Shown here one piece after another: positions 30,664 to 43,585 of a stretch of 64,000 nucleotides of DNA. The position numbers and the translations under genes are program-made. The notes below the pieces were generated by a model that saw nothing but the letters and a program-made list of their open reading frames with translations, had not been told where the DNA came from and ran no database searches. The stretch spans positions 1,960,001 through 2,024,000 of the forward strand of contig CAIIXF020000002.1 of NCBI GenBank assembly GCA_903813345.2, read 5' to 3'. Position 1 is the stretch's first letter, and each line of letters starts with the position of its first letter. The DNA is from Owenia fusiformis. Its lineage: Eukaryota > Annelida > Polychaeta > Sabellida > Oweniidae.

Positions 30664-31642
30664 CTGAAATAAAGGTCAAATCTTGATATAAAAGTGTTTA
30701 AGTTTGTAAAATGAATTGGTTTAGCTGAAGTTATTTTAGATATCTTTATGAAGTGAATAATGAATGTTCACATTTTCACCTCAAATGCCCCTGCAGTAAT
30801 GCCCCTGGGCGCGTGGTCCGAACCAACACCTTTTATGATCCCAACGAGCTCCGAAACATTGTACAAATTCTCCACCATGTCGTTGATCTTATTAAAAACT
30901 TTACCAGCATGTATTTTGAAAAATGCATGTTCCTCAAGGTCGTCCAATTCCACATCTTTGAAGGGAAAATATCCTTGCATTTCCGGAAACATTTCGAAGA
31001 ACCTAAATTAAAGGCAGAATCAGATCTAAAGGGATTAAAAAAGCAAGCAATATGTACTTTACTATCGATGGAACAATGTGTTCTTTACAAGATCAAATAT
31101 AATATCTCCCAAAAGATTCGTGAAATGTTTTCAATTGGCGTAGCTATTTAAGATTCAAAGTGCAAAAATAAGGGAAAATATTTATTAATTAGTTCTCTCA
31201 AATAGAGAGAATGGTAACCACTCTCATAGACAAATGATTACATTATTGTAAAATTTTTTAGTTTTCCACAAAGAATATACTTGGGATGTTTTTAGAAAAT
31301 AAACATGACAAGGAATGAATTGAGCCAAACATATTACAAAATTGAAACACTTTTCGTCGAGATGATCATGAGGCACCAAAGTAACGAACATAATTGCTAG
31401 GTCTGATCTTACAAAGGGACAATAGAGGTCCATGCAATGGAATCTGAAGGGCAACTACGTTCAATGCCCTTCGCGGTCCTTTCTAATCTTGATCCTCAAA
31501 TCAGTGGTATCATATCAAATTCTCACTTTTTAAAAAAGAGGAACCCATTTTTTGCCTTTTCTTGCATTACCACAGCCCAAGTGTCTCTGATTGCATTTTT
31601 CTCCCGTGGGGTGAGTCCAGTCCCGGGTTCGACCGTGTCCAT
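30517..31642 (-). CDS. Globin, three coding exons (161 aa if started at 31642)
   Basis: Haem oxygen-binding protein. Coding exons: 31642-31527, 31002-30780, 30663-30517, joined in phase (2, then 0) at GT-AG introns of 524 and 116 bp. The protein begins MDTVEPGTGLTPREKNAI; the LTPREKNAIRDTW stretch is the A helix. The CD-corner Phe is in GYFPF, the distal (E7) His lies in KIHAGKV and the proximal (F8) His in GSDHAPRGI. A conserved Trp follows in the H helix (TSWEKV). The first intron lies after FFKK, matching globin B12.2, and the second after TAGAFE, matching G7.0; both are ancestral globin intron positions. No signal peptide is seen, so an intracellular protein is likely. Start uncertainty: a splice acceptor (tttgtttcag) sits 8 nt before the chosen ATG, so an upstream exon exists. 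It may be 5' UTR only, or it may add N-terminal residues. Confidence 0.88.
30780..31002 (-). CDS. Globin exon B (C to mid-G helix, both haem histidines)
   Basis: Starts FFEMFPEMQGYFPF and ends ITAGAFE at donor gtgaaa. It holds CD1 Phe, E7 His and F8 His. Confidence 0.88.
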
Positions 31643-31650
31643 GTAGTCTT
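31527..31650 (-). CDS. Globin exon A (helices A-B)
   Basis: The acceptor tttcag at 31651-31652 opens the exon; the frame is AA-GAC-TAC-ATG. It ends FLFFK plus two bases at donor gtgaga. If an upstream coding exon exists it must end in phase 1. Confidence 0.83.
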
Positions 31651-32197
31651 CTGAAACAAATGTATAACATATTATTAAGATATTATCGCCCATAAGGTGA
31701 TTCCTCATGAAAAAATCCATGACAATGCGATATTTGGTAATAATTCAAATAAGTGATTTATTTTGCAAACATTAATGTTTATTTCTTAGTTCTTTTAGAG
31801 ACTAAACCCTGTGTGGATACCAAACATCGATATAGCCCTATTTGACCACCGTGCATGAAAATATTTAAATCCCGAATCCCTTAATCTCAAAATGTTGTAG
31901 CCCAGAATGTAAAGCAACGGATCAGTGGATGTAACAAAATGGCGGCAAAAGTAAGCCAATGATTCCATTACAACATTCATCGAAATAACAAAAGGTTGAG
32001 CCACTTAACTCCAAATTAAAATTCAAGTTCTTATCCGAATACAACAAAAAGTATTACGTACTTCTCTGGTACGTCCTACTTAGAAGACTGTTTTTACTTT
32101 TGATGTTGACAGCAATTGATAACTTTTAAACTTTACAATCTATTAAATCATGTATTCACAAATAAACCGTCACGATGCATCATAAACGTTTATATAA

Positions 32198-32780
32198 ACG
32201 CATATACACAAGTTTTTTCCTAATATTACATTTGTTTAACACTCGTCTATAAAACAGATCTTTTCAAGTTCATTTTCGTTATAAGGTTATCTTTTCTTGA
32301 CCAATTAGAAATGGATTTTTTTATGATGGCACTTTTGTGGTTTAAAGTCTCTCTCCGTTGGTATCAACTTGGTCAACATGCTAAGTGAGCCGATGAACAT
32401 TCTGCAAAGGTCAGAAGTCAAGGTCATTCAAAGGTTAAAAGGAAACTATCTAGATCTACGGCTTTTTGAAACCCTTGGTCTCTGATGAGACGCATATACA
32501 CTGTTTTTTTCCTAATATTACATTTGTTTAACACCCGTCTATAAAACAGATCTTTTCAAGTTCATTTTCGTTATAAGGTTATATTTTCGTGACCAATTAG
32601 AAATGGATTTTTTATGATGGCACTTTTGTGGTTTTAAGTCTCTCCGTTGATATCAACTTGGTCAACATGCTAAGTGGACCGATGAACATTCTGCAAAGGT
32701 CAGAAGTCAAGGTCATTCAAAGGTTAAAAGGAAACTATCTAGATATTCGGCTTTTTGAAACCCTTGGTCTCTGATGAGAC
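32198..32780. repeat. Direct tandem duplication, about 292 bp x2
   Basis: Copies from 32198 and 32490 share CCTAATATTACATTTGTTTA, AACACTCGTCTATAAAACAG and CAGAAGTCAAGGTCATTC with only scattered differences, so the duplication is recent. Confidence 0.88.
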
Positions 32781-32889
32781 CTTTGACAAACTTTACATAT
32801 TGATGGTGCTACTCATATACATGTATGGTTCATGTATAGTGTTCACATGTATCTTATATGACTCAACATTAAGCTATACCATATATATA

Positions 32890-32936
32890 CAAGGGGCGAT
32901 CTATATATTCTGATAAAAAATGCTCTCATTTCATAT
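32890..32936. mobile_element. Solo left end of the 37767 mariner-like MITE family
   Basis: CAAGGGGCGATC(T)ATATATTC and the following TGATAAAAAATGCTCTCATT match the left end of the element at 37767. The similarity then stops and no right end is visible. Confidence 0.65.
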
Positions 32937-33559
32937 CGGCATACAAATCGGTGTCTCGTAGAATACTAGATTGCTTCGCCATCTAAATGTGAAATAATAG
33001 TTTAAAATAACGCTGCAGTTTATGACTCAACAAGAGTAGATCCCTTCAAAGTACAGGTAGTACGTCAGGAAATCGATGCGTTCTTGCGCATTCCTGCAGC
33101 TGTACTGACATAACGGCGCTTCGTAGTATTTTTCGTCCCTTGAAATGGAACCATTGCTTCGCATGGTCGGTACCATAAAGAACTATGTACAATTATACAG
33201 ATAACCTCCTTAAACGAAGGGAATGACGTCCCTCTATTCTTGCGCATACGCGATATATTTTATGAAAAAGACGAAAAAAATATTTTGCTGGAATAAATAA
33301 TTCTAGGCATTATAAGATAATAATTGGAGTTTTTCATCTGATAAGTTTTGTAACGTTTATGGTTTAAAAATATTTTTGTGAATTTTAATAAACGTTTTTC
33401 TTTTTTCTTCTTTTTTCTTAACATTTTTGGCAAATCCAATAAACAGTTTCACGATGTTTTTTACATTATTTTGTTATTTTATTTATTTTGTTGTGTTATC
33501 CCAAAAATGGTAGAGGTCAATGCCTTATAGATGCATTGCCTAAGAAGGAGGTTTTATCA

Positions 33560-33850
33560 AGTGCGAACGTAATACCCGGAACGTTCGTTTTTTACCGCAT
33601 TCGATCTGAATCGTCGTTCGGTTGTTTACCGCATCCGATCTGATTATATGGTTTCATGTCATGTATGCGTTTAACCAAGGGAAAGATCAATACCCGGTGA
33701 TTTCAGCGGGAAGTGGCGTTTCGTTCATTGGATGAGCTGCGCGCGCACGCATAAATGTGATTATCCAATATAATTAGGGGAGGGCTATTTGAAGTAGTTT
33801 TTGGTCTCAGGCGCGACCCAGGGCTGTTGTCTTAAGGACATTTCGTTGAA
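33560..33850. promoter_or_regulatory. CpG-rich stretch, possible promoter
   Basis: CpG density is far above the surroundings, with two copies of TTACCGCAT(T/C)CGATCTGA about 33 bases apart and a GCGCGCGCACGC run. It could serve a + strand transcript, or the globin gene on the minus strand if that has a distant 5' exon. Confidence 0.25.
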
Positions 33851-33851
33851 A

Positions 33852-33874
33852 ATGAGCCATTCGGCTGATAATTG
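33852..33874 (+). CDS. Possible first coding exon, gene not identified
   Basis: ATGAGCCATTCGGCTGATAA followed by a good donor (TTG then gtaaga), downstream of an unusually CpG-rich stretch (33560-33850, with GCGCGCGCACGC). It looks like a promoter plus a short first exon. No matching downstream exon was found, so this is a weak call. Confidence 0.2.
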
Positions 33875-33879
33875 GTAAG

Positions 33880-35340
33880 AGTTTGCGATCTTATAATGTA
33901 TAATTGTTACTCAGACACATATTTTGACACGATTCTGTTGGAAATAAGCTTTGAACCGAGAGATATTCACGATTGATATGCACATTTTTGATTGTGCCAT
34001 TGCTTTTCTATTGCACAACCCATGTATTGATAGAAGAAACATTAATAATACAGATTGGTTTACCTTCAATACATGGCAGACACTACATATCGGTCTATTA
34101 ATACCAGTTTGTGCCTTAAATAGTTTTATATTTCCATCCACGGCCTGGAGCCTGGGTGTGTTTGTCTCTTATGTGTATGCTTGTGCATGGACTTCTAATC
34201 ACTAGCAGAATTTAACATGATGCAAACTCGACATTATAACTCATGCTGTAACATTTTGACTTCGCTGGATAACAATAGGAATTATTTTTCTTGCCAATCA
34301 ATCATGAATCACAATCAAAATTTCAGAATGATCAATCAGGCAATGATCCAAATCAAGTTATAACATTATATGATATTCAGCAAGAAGTCCGGTAGAAATA
34401 CAGAACATTTAAACATCAAAACTGAAAGTTAAAAGCTAATCTGTCAATTTTCTGTCTGCAAAAGAGCGTCCCAAGAGCGTTTACATTTGACACAATAACA
34501 GACTGAGGCCTTGAAATCTAGGATTCCCCAGGAAAATATGACGTCATACTAATTAGCATAAGGATTTCCCTATTGGGGTGGGTCGAGCCTTGTTCGAAAA
34601 CACAATCCATAAATACATGCTAATTTCTAAGGAGATAGGAAGTGTATAACGTGTTTATCGATTTTGTTTAAAGATTTAATCAATTATCAAATTGTTTAAG
34701 TGGATAAAGTGGTCACACTTGCTTCAATTCATAGCGAAATCGACGGATAGAAACTGACCGAATTCCCGATATCCTACCCCGTATTACTGTAGGCTATAAG
34801 CACAGTGACCTACAGAGGGCGCTATCACAAACAAGTACTGGACGAACCGATAAATTCCCGGGTATTGTAACGCCCTTGGTTTAACCATAGCATATAACAA
34901 TATTTTATTCTGGCAAAGCACACTAACCAAGTTAATTAATAAATCACTTAGTTTGTTTTTCTTATCTAAGCGAACGAGAGTGAGATTATTAAACGATTTT
35001 CTTATTGAATTAACATTACGATACGATGAAGATAATAGTATACTGATAAGTATTCTGTAAATGTTAACGTTAAAGAAATAAAGCAAACTAGGTTAATTGC
35101 CGGATAGTTAGGCAGAGAAAAAAATACTCGACTGATTAAGCATGATGAAAAATATTTTGCGTAAGGCATGCCGAGATTAAAATTATTGGATCTATAGATT
35201 TGACCGATTGCAATCCGGTCCATCAATATATCGGGAAAAAAGTATGGTCTTGACAAGGGATAAGTTACATTGGATAATTGTTTTCAGAAAAAATATATCG
35301 AATAATGGGACATTCTTGGTTCTGTTCCACTCGCTAGTTA
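33880..35340. other. Intergenic, nothing recognised
   Basis: Short frames at 33911-34205 and 34784-35256 on both strands without family features. Confidence 0.4.
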
Positions 35341-35342
35341 TA

Positions 35343-35553
35343 CACTCCCCTCCATAAGTTTGGCAACTGAAAGTTCCCCTTTAATCACATATCAGAGCCT
35401 GTTTATATTTGACAGTTTAAAGAAATTCATCAAAGTCGTAAATGCTTAAACTAAACATTATTGTAATTAAGGAAAAAATAATGATTCAAAACCAGCAGGC
35501 TTTGGTATGGTATCTCATGAAAACACCCGATTGCCAAACTTATGGAGGGGGTG
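35343..35553. mobile_element. Mariner-like MITE, 211 bp, TA target site
   Basis: CAC(T)CCCCTCCATAAGTTTGGCAA inverted at both ends with TA flanks. A related, internally deleted piece lies at 39163-39242. Confidence 0.75.
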
Positions 35554-35559
35554 TAACCA

Positions 35560-37760
35560 CTGGTATCTGTTAGCGCTAAGTGCGTTTCAGGTTTACTATC
35601 TTGCCGCTCACTTAGGTGCAGTATTAACTTTGCTTTTATTAGGTGGTAAACGATATGGGGCATATTTCCTATTTACCACACAGATTAAAGCCTCCGAAAA
35701 TCCCCATAATCCCTGGGACATCTAAATCTACCTTTTAAATTAGTGTTTAACAAAAACGAAAAATGAGGGAAATTAAAGTGATAGCGTATATTTAAATTTC
35801 ATTGACGCAAATGAGTATATCTACATTTATCCTATGCCAAGTAGAGTTTTAGGGAGATAAGTTGGTAAGATATATCCCGTATCTTGATTTTGAGGTTTCC
35901 ATATCCTGAACCTCCATATCTCCTGCCATATCTCCCTCGTGAGATATGCACATCTACCTTCGGTCCCTATGGTCCCTCAGGTAGATATGCATATCTCCCT
36001 CTGGATAAACCCCATATCCAAAACCTCCCAGTACATAACCCTTATGTATCCTCTTTATTAGCTTTGTTTCGCGTAGTCAAAAGGGGGTTATTTACTGCTA
36101 GCAATTTAGCAGTAGCGGATCCAAAAGCTAACAAGTGGTGGGGGGGGGGGGCATATTTCAAATCAGAGAAAAAATTCCTCGGAAAAAAGTTATCGGCCCC
36201 TAAATCCCAAAAATCTAGAAAATATAAGGCCAGAAAAGGCCAATTAATGCCCAAAAAGGCTCACTAATTGAAGCCTTACACCATTTTTTGGCCCAAACAT
36301 ATTTTTTATGTGCCCACCCGGTGGTTTTGGGAGTATGCGCCAGTGCTTAGCATCAAAGTCGGTTCTTCTATATATCGTTCTATTGTATAATATAGTACTA
36401 TTTGTAGGATATCCTATGATTTGGAGGAATATCATTTTTATCTACGAGGTGACATTGATATATTTTGATATCTGCAATTTATTATTAACATCGTATATGA
36501 CATCGTTCAAGTAAGTATGTGAAACGAGTTTAAATTGTCTCACGTAGGAATCAGATTCTCATCCATATACCCCTCTCCCTCCTCCTGCTCCCGAATTTGT
36601 GTTCCACGGTCTCATTTATCTCTGGGAGAGAAAAAGACCAGGTTTGGTGAAAATGGAATCAGAATCAGAATACTACTCCCCTATTCAAAGTATCAAAAAT
36701 AATTTAGTCTAAACATGAACGGGATTTTGGACGATATTCAATTGGTTGCCATAATTTTGGTTTAGAGGGTATCGTTTTTCCACTAAGATGACAGGTCAAC
36801 CATATTTCAAGGGATAAGTCTAAAACAGCCAGTATCACTATATAACGACATTTATACGGTTCAACATTCATGTCGATTCGTTAGACAAACCCTCATATGT
36901 AATCGAGGAAAGATGTCTTTAGAGCGACCCTCCTGGGGATAACTGATTAATGACATCTTCATGGCGAACTGTCAGTTCTTTTTCTCGAGTTCACTATCGG
37001 TTACATTAATATGAAAGTTCATGACATTTACTGTGGAGTTTAGTTAGGAGTTTAATAATCTCAAAATATGATATGCGGTTTATCCTATTTTCAATAGAAC
37101 TTTCCACGTATTAAATTTGTGTATATTTATTGCGATGATGCAATTACAATATCGACTTAACCCCAGGTACAATTATAGGTTGTGAATGATTAAGCACGAT
37201 AGTCTTATTTTTTAGATTTTCGAATTAGGGCGAGAGCATCTGGACACGAGGTCATATCTACCGGATTTAATACATGTTATACAGTATGTAGTTCTGCCAT
37301 TTATATATAATTTATCATGTTTTGTGTTATCGTCATATATATCATAATGTTTGTCAGAAATTGCTATATTTTTCACATTGCGATTCATGCTATATATTCT
37401 GTAGAACGCATTCAATCATTCATCATCATTCATCTTTTAATTTGACTGACGAATGACATTAGTCCTGACTTCATTACAATCTAGAAGTCATTTACATTTC
37501 ACATTGTTGCACTCATAATCATCGTTTGCATTGACGAGTTCGGTTCACTGACAGTTTTACGTCTTCGGCAAATAGCCGTCCTTATTAAGTACGCATTTTT
37601 ACGTTACGCCTACTTCATCATAATCCATTGCTCGAATAAACATATTATTACAGAAGTTGGCAGGGTCGGACAAATCCAATCTTCTTTTAGGTGAGATCGG
37701 GTTAAAGGTAAAATCCATAATATGATCATGAATCATAGAGAGAAGCTGAAAAATGTGGTA
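35560..37760. other. Intergenic with simple and repeat-like stretches
   Basis: Includes a cluster of AGATATGCA(C/T)ATCT(A/C)CC-type short repeats at 35930-36005 and a G-run at about 36137-36149 in what looks like transposon-derived sequence. No gene is supported. Confidence 0.35.
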
Positions 37761-37766
37761 GTGATA

Positions 37767-38642
37767 CAAGGGGCGATCCATATATTCTGATAAAAATGCT
37801 CTCATTTTGCTATTTTTCACATATCCCTCTCATTGTTTCAGAACTTGAAGATTATGTAATTACACATACAATGCTAAAATATTATAGCGATATCTTAAAT
37901 TATTTTTGAGATAAGGTTGCCATGGTAACCTGTATTTAGGGTAGGCAGGTCGGTTAAATTATAACGTATAAAATAGATAAATTTGTTAATTTAATTATTC
38001 CTCGGTACCTATTTCAAGCAGATCAAACGCATATCCAGGTCATTGCCAACTATTCGTTGAACTGCTCCATACCCCTGTTGCCCTTGTTTGCTATTTCCAC
38101 AGTGGGATAGTTCTTTTTTCATAAATTGCATTTCAAATTATCGTCGTGAGATCGTAAATTATCTCAGTCCGCAAGCTCTTCTTGCAACCAGATTGGGAAT
38201 GATATTCAACAGTGACTAGCCTTCCTCAAATGTACACTACTACCTAGAGATCATTAGAGCAGATATAACACCTTGTCCATACACTATACGAGTCCATGTA
38301 TGGCTCTGGCAGTGTCCTCTTACTTATTTTTGATAGTACATAAAATCTAACGGTACTCCTAATGTATCTGTTAATGTCACACTCTGCAACCGCCCCCGGG
38401 CAACCGCCGCACCATCCCGGCTCATCTGATCTGTCATTTTGATATTTGGTGTGTCTCATGACATGTAATTCCATGTTTAGTTCCATAATTAGTTGTTGTG
38501 ATGTTATAGTGATCACAATAAAAACATTTGTTTAGCAACAAAAAACGAGAAACAATACCAAACTTTTCTGAAAATATGGGAGGAATATGTGAAAAATAGC
38601 AAAATTAGAGCATTTTTATCAGAATATATGGATCGCCCCTTG
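37767..38642. mobile_element. Mariner-like MITE, 876 bp, TA target site
   Basis: The long inverted ends start CAAGGGGCGATCCATATATT and extend about 55 bases, continuing into TTTTGCTATTTTTCACATAT. TA flanks both ends (37765-37766, 38643-38644). The 90-aa minus frame inside is not recognised. Confidence 0.8.
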
Positions 38643-38649
38643 TATATTC

Positions 38650-40690
38650 AATTATCCAATCTACGGAATATGTTTTCTACCAACTAGCCCATATGTAATG
38701 GAAGTCAAAAATTGATATAGATCTTTTCTTAATATACATCTATTCAAATGGTTAACTATTTTAGCTCACAGGGGAGATATTTACTTCGTAGGCTATTTCA
38801 CCCGAAATTCTCGGATATCCACATCAGCGATTTTACAAATTAAAGGTGATTTTACAATAATCAATGTTGACAATTTCTGTGTTTTAAACCGATTTGCCAA
38901 GTTAAAGCATGATTGGCAGGAATTTCCAGGATTATGAGCAAAGTTGTAAATTTGGGGATTTTACCTGAAAAAAGTTGTGTAACTAAGCGTGTCATAAATC
39001 AAGTTTACAAAATCAATTCTAAATAATATTTGAATATTTTGAATATGAGAAATTAAAGTTAAACAAGCCTAAAAACATCAAAAGATAAAAGTTGGTTTAC
39101 CAAAGTGAGAGTCTTTGATTTTTGATAGAAGATATGACAAGTAACCATTAACTCCCATAAATACAATCCCCTCCATGAGTTTGGCAAATGAAAGTTCCCA
39201 ATTGAATCATTAAAACTATTGTAATTAAAAAAAAGATTCATACACTGGCAGACTTTGCAAATTTGATCTGCTTTTCAATAAAAACAACTTCCGGTTGCCA
39301 TCGTTACCAATATGCATATCGTCTGTAATAACAGATAATGTTCGCCATCTTATTTCTAATTAATATCACTGTGAAAGGAAATTAATTTGAGGAAAATGCA
39401 GAGAGCGTAAAAGTATCAACTACTCATGTCAGTCGTCACATAATTAAACTGATGTAGTATATCCTGCTGCAGAATAAAAGTAGTTATAGATCGTCTGCGC
39501 CCTTGTATTATTCGACATTTCTATTTGTATGGTCGACATGGTCGATGCCAATTTAATACTACAAGTATAAAGACTATGAATGTCATACAGATGCGCGAGT
39601 TGAGGCAAGTTATGCCAGAAGCTGTATACCGAGATTGTGTGAGTTGAGGCAGGTATGATATCAAAAGGCTCATACTGAGACTGTTTGAGTTGAGGCAAGT
39701 TATATCAGAAGGCTCATTCCGAGATTATGTGACTTGAGTTATTTCAAAAGGCTCCTACTGAAATTGTGTGAGTTGAGGCAAGTTATATCAAAAACGACCC
39801 GTTATGAGTTTGTTAAAGTTGAGGCAAATGTTATGTCTTAATGTTCATACTGAGCTTGCATAGATCGAGGCAATTATGTTATATCGAAATCCTCAGGAGC
39901 CTCGATAAACAAAATGTCAGAAGACTCACTTTATTATGCAAGACAAGCCAGTTAAGTTAAGTAAACCGTCTCTGATGAAAAACAAACTTTAATGATATCC
40001 TGTTTAAGTTGTTTTGACATACCAAGTTCTATGAAAATCTGGCTCTGATTGATCCACTGCGCATCTTTAATCGAAGTCGATTGGGTAGCATGACATCTAG
40101 GTATCGTTGTTTTTATAATCTTGATTATAATTTCATTTGGACTGTATTCGCTAGTTATATTAATAGAGGCGTAATTATATCAATACTGTCAAAATAAGTA
40201 ACGGTTTACGCAGAGGCTAAATTATGCTCTCTGATTGGTCATAGTAAAACTCAGAAGTGGTGACGTAATACATATTAAAGATGGCAGAATGAATATCACC
40301 CACGGTTGCATTAGATTAGACGATTGTAATAGAGTTTGATTCTCTGATCAATACAATGTAGATATTCTAACCTAATAACATGTTTACGTAAATGTTGGTG
40401 TTGTCCTTAACGTAAACATAAAAAATACAATATAGGGGATGCAAAAGATATGGCTCAACGCATGGCTTCGTGTTTTATGCAGAATTTTCGAACGTAGTCC
40501 CTTATCTCCCAAATATAAATGGGGATGTCCATTGTTCGCATTTATATATAAAAATGAACAAATGATTGCTAAAGTCTTCAGTTTGTAAAAATAAGTTAGG
40601 TTAACTAAATATGAACTTTTTGATTTTTTATATTATTGAAATAGAGGTTTTGTTCGCATCATCTAATTTTGCTTCTGACTCTCTTTCTGT
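38650..40690. other. Intergenic; loose GTGAGTTGAGGCAAG repeats
   Basis: From 39590 to 39880 a degenerate repeat of about 60 bp (GAGTTGAGGCAAGTTAT(A/G)TCAGAAG..) occurs five or six times. Otherwise AT-rich with no gene. Confidence 0.5.
39163..39242. mobile_element. Truncated copy of the 35343 MITE
   Basis: CCCCTCCATGAGTTTGGCAA then GAAAGTTCCC, jumping to ATTGTAATTAA and ending in GATTCATAC. The right terminus is missing. Confidence 0.6.
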
Positions 40691-40692
40691 AG

Positions 40693-40853
40693 CACTAACT
40701 ATTCTTTCTTTGGGTGGCTATCTCGACCGGGAAATTTTTACAAATGAATATTTAATTTTAAGTAAAAGCACCATTGATGTGGGACAATCACACTACCAGA
40801 TCCCCGATTCTGTCGTCTGTATTTCTTTTAAAAATGGATACAAGCTACAGTGA
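40693..40853 (+). pseudogene. Cadherin-repeat-like orphan exon
   Basis: After a ctctttctgtag acceptor the frame reads LTILSLGGYLDREIFTNEYL and then STIDVGQSHYQIPDSVVCIS. LDRE, the spaced Y-x-L and the D-x-G are the order seen in the C-terminal half of a cadherin repeat. The expected DxND after the last strand is replaced by SFKNGYK and a stop, and no donor follows. Either an orphan exon of a cadherin gene or chance. Confidence 0.3.
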
Positions 40854-40859
40854 GATTAC

Positions 40860-42420
40860 AATCTGTAATCTTTGCATCGTATGATCATTTGTTCATATAC
40901 CATGCGTATAGGCACCACAATTCTCCCACCGGTTTTAAAGGGACGGTAACTGTGATTTTGGTATAAACTGATGATAAGATAACTGATGTGCGGTGATGTG
41001 GTAACGTTATGCGAGTTTATAATGGAGAGTTAAGATGTCCAATTACCGCGTATTGAAAACTAACATAACCGTTGCCGTATCATACATTTCCCGTTACCTT
41101 GCCTAAGCCGTGGACGATATCGTTGAACTATGGCGCCTACACACGATATATGGACAAATGATAATATTCCAGAGTACCCATAGCCTGATTTGGTTCAAAT
41201 ATCAAAGCATAAAGTCAACCATAAAGTAGTTTAATTCGATGAAAACTGAACATTTCGAAATCGACAATTACCGCCTGCCATCTTAGATGCGAAGGTTACG
41301 GCCGTTACCTTCGTTTGGTACTGACCAGTGTAAGAAGGACAGCTCCATTTGACAGTGCTCGACATATGTGATGAGCTTCACGGCCGTGCTTAAATAACCT
41401 ATACATATGTGTAAACAGCCTCAATCAAGTCACGGATGTCATTTGTCAGAGGATTCTCATATTGCGCTTTCATACAATACAATTTTATTTAATCTTTCTT
41501 AACATCAATCAAGCTAACAAACCCGAATCAGATGAAATGATACCTAAAAGACTAAATCACAAAGTGTATATCGACAAAAATGACTGTTCATCGAGTTGAA
41601 TTGATTCAAAATCTGCATGCGTATCTGAAAGAGCAACTGTCCAGTTTGCAAATCGATGTATCCGGTCTATTGCCTTTCTGGATCCATGACATGAGATGGA
41701 ATTGACAGCAAAAATATTGCCAGGCATGCCGGACATATCTGGTTTGTATTAGAACTGCTGCTACAGGTGCACCTTGACCCGATTGAACATGTATTTTTCT
41801 GCGGATAACATTGGGATTGAAACGTGCCACATTCCGGCTCGAATCGATCTCGCATTAGCAGTAACAACCAGAGAGAGTTATATTGATTAAAGCTTGGTAT
41901 AAATACCAACTCTCGTTTCTAGGTTTCTACATTACAGTGGTCTTCTGTTTTATGCCATACATTAACCGGGAGACCACATTATTCCCGATGATCATAGACT
42001 TTGGAGGTAATTTGAAAGGCGTACATCTCTACATACAAATCAAACACATCGTTATAGCTCGAATTCTGAGCCACGAATCGGAGGCATATATCCTTAGCAT
42101 ATTACGTCTTTAATTGTAGGTAAGTAATTTATATAGTAATATTATAATAGCGCCTCAATTATATCTATAAGTTATTTATATATATAATATATTTCAATTC
42201 GTCATTTTCACAGATGATAGTGGTATATTTATTGTTATCATGGAAGGTGGAGATAACCCAAATATCATTTCCCTTAACCACATATGCTGAATTCCAGATA
42301 CAGACAATTATTGGTCTAGTTAAGTAACGTATATATCTACCAATATATCGTTAATGCAAGCATAGATCGGCATTGGTGAATAACAGCGCAGCGTTTATTC
42401 CGCTTTGTATTTAAGGTGCT
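40860..42420. other. Intergenic, nothing recognised
   Basis: Overlapping frames at 41606-41909 (minus) and 41883-42113 (plus) are unassigned. The minus frame is Cys-rich (SIGSRCTCSSSSNTNQICPA), but no family fits. Confidence 0.35.
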
Positions 42421-42422
42421 AA

Positions 42423-43504
42423 GTAGCATTCGCGAATGCAACTGCTAGCTGACGATTTGACCGTTATGTTATAGGCAACTAATTTACTATTCATTTGCTA
42501 CTATTCATATACATACAGGGTGGGCCAAAAACGTCCATATTTTTGTTTTTTCTACAACATTTCTAATATTACAGAAAAATATTTAAATCATACATCATTG
42601 GAAAGACAATTCAATTTCCAACAAAATGATATATAATTTATTTCACATAGATAAGTGTTTGTTGTAAAATGACGTTTCGATTGTTGATTTTTGTATCAAA
42701 TGAAAGCAAATTAATTAACAAATACAATATTATTCAGTTATTTTACCATTTTGATGGGTATTAGTACTAGTATAGCCTAAGTAACGCGGATAAATTTGCA
42801 GCAAATAGTTGAATATTAACTCATTTCAAGAAATGTTTGAGAAAATGCCTATTATAGGCTAAAAATATCATGAAATGATCAATGATGATGTTGTACATAT
42901 ATAACTTAACTTAACTGACATTCTGAATGGCAGACAATGCAATAATAGGCACCAGAAGAGGAAATTATGGATATGTATTCCGTATCAAGGGTTATGGCAA
43001 AATTTCACTTCAGTTTCTTTGCAAAACATGTTTGAAGCAAATGTCAATTTATCTAGCAATCTTACTTGCCACAAACTAACAATGCATTGAAATAGGTTCC
43101 ATGATTATTTTAGAGCTATACAATGATTTACAAACAATAAAACTCAACTCCAATACCTTTTCGCCATATGTTAAAGCCTAAAATTGATGATAAGCATTGC
43201 AATATTATTTATTAAGCTCAAAACAAATAGCGAAATGTTGTTTTCGACTGTTACTACCCCATGGTACGAAAAAGACCATGGAGTCACCAATAGGCATTTA
43301 TATTTTATGAATCATACATCACATTGTTAAACATTGAATTATCTTTCAAATGATATATCATTTATGGATATTTCTAACATATCAGCGAAGATATTACAAA
43401 AATAAAAATATGGACGTTTTATTGGCCCATCCTGTATTTACCTGAGTTGGCGATATAAAATAGAAATCAAATCGTCAGCTGGCAGTTGAATTCGCACCAA
43501 GGTA
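42423..43504. mobile_element. Outer inverted-repeat element hosting a mariner MITE
   Basis: The left end (GCATTCGCGAATGCAACTG then AGCTGACGATTTGA) is repeated inverted at the right end (TCAAATCGTCAGCTGGCAGT then TGAATTCG). Without the nested insert only about 160 bp remain. Related ends occur at 47578-47612 and 58788-59055. Confidence 0.6.
42516..43434. mobile_element. Mariner-like MITE, 919 bp, TA target site, nested
   Basis: Ends CAGG(G/A)TGGGCCAA then ACGTCCATATTTTT, inverted, with TA at 42514-42515 and 43435-43436. Subterminal CATACATCA and TTGAATT(G/A)TC motifs also pair. Non-coding. Confidence 0.8.
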
Positions 43505-43585
43505 ACGACTATATACACATATAATAATTGACTCATGGAAACATGCTCTTTATATATCATACAACAAACCCGGATCAGGTTGATA

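Noticed and set aside
31795-32004. First coding exon of the globin on the minus strand
   Set aside because: The frame shows no globin-like sequence, and no donor in the required phase was found.
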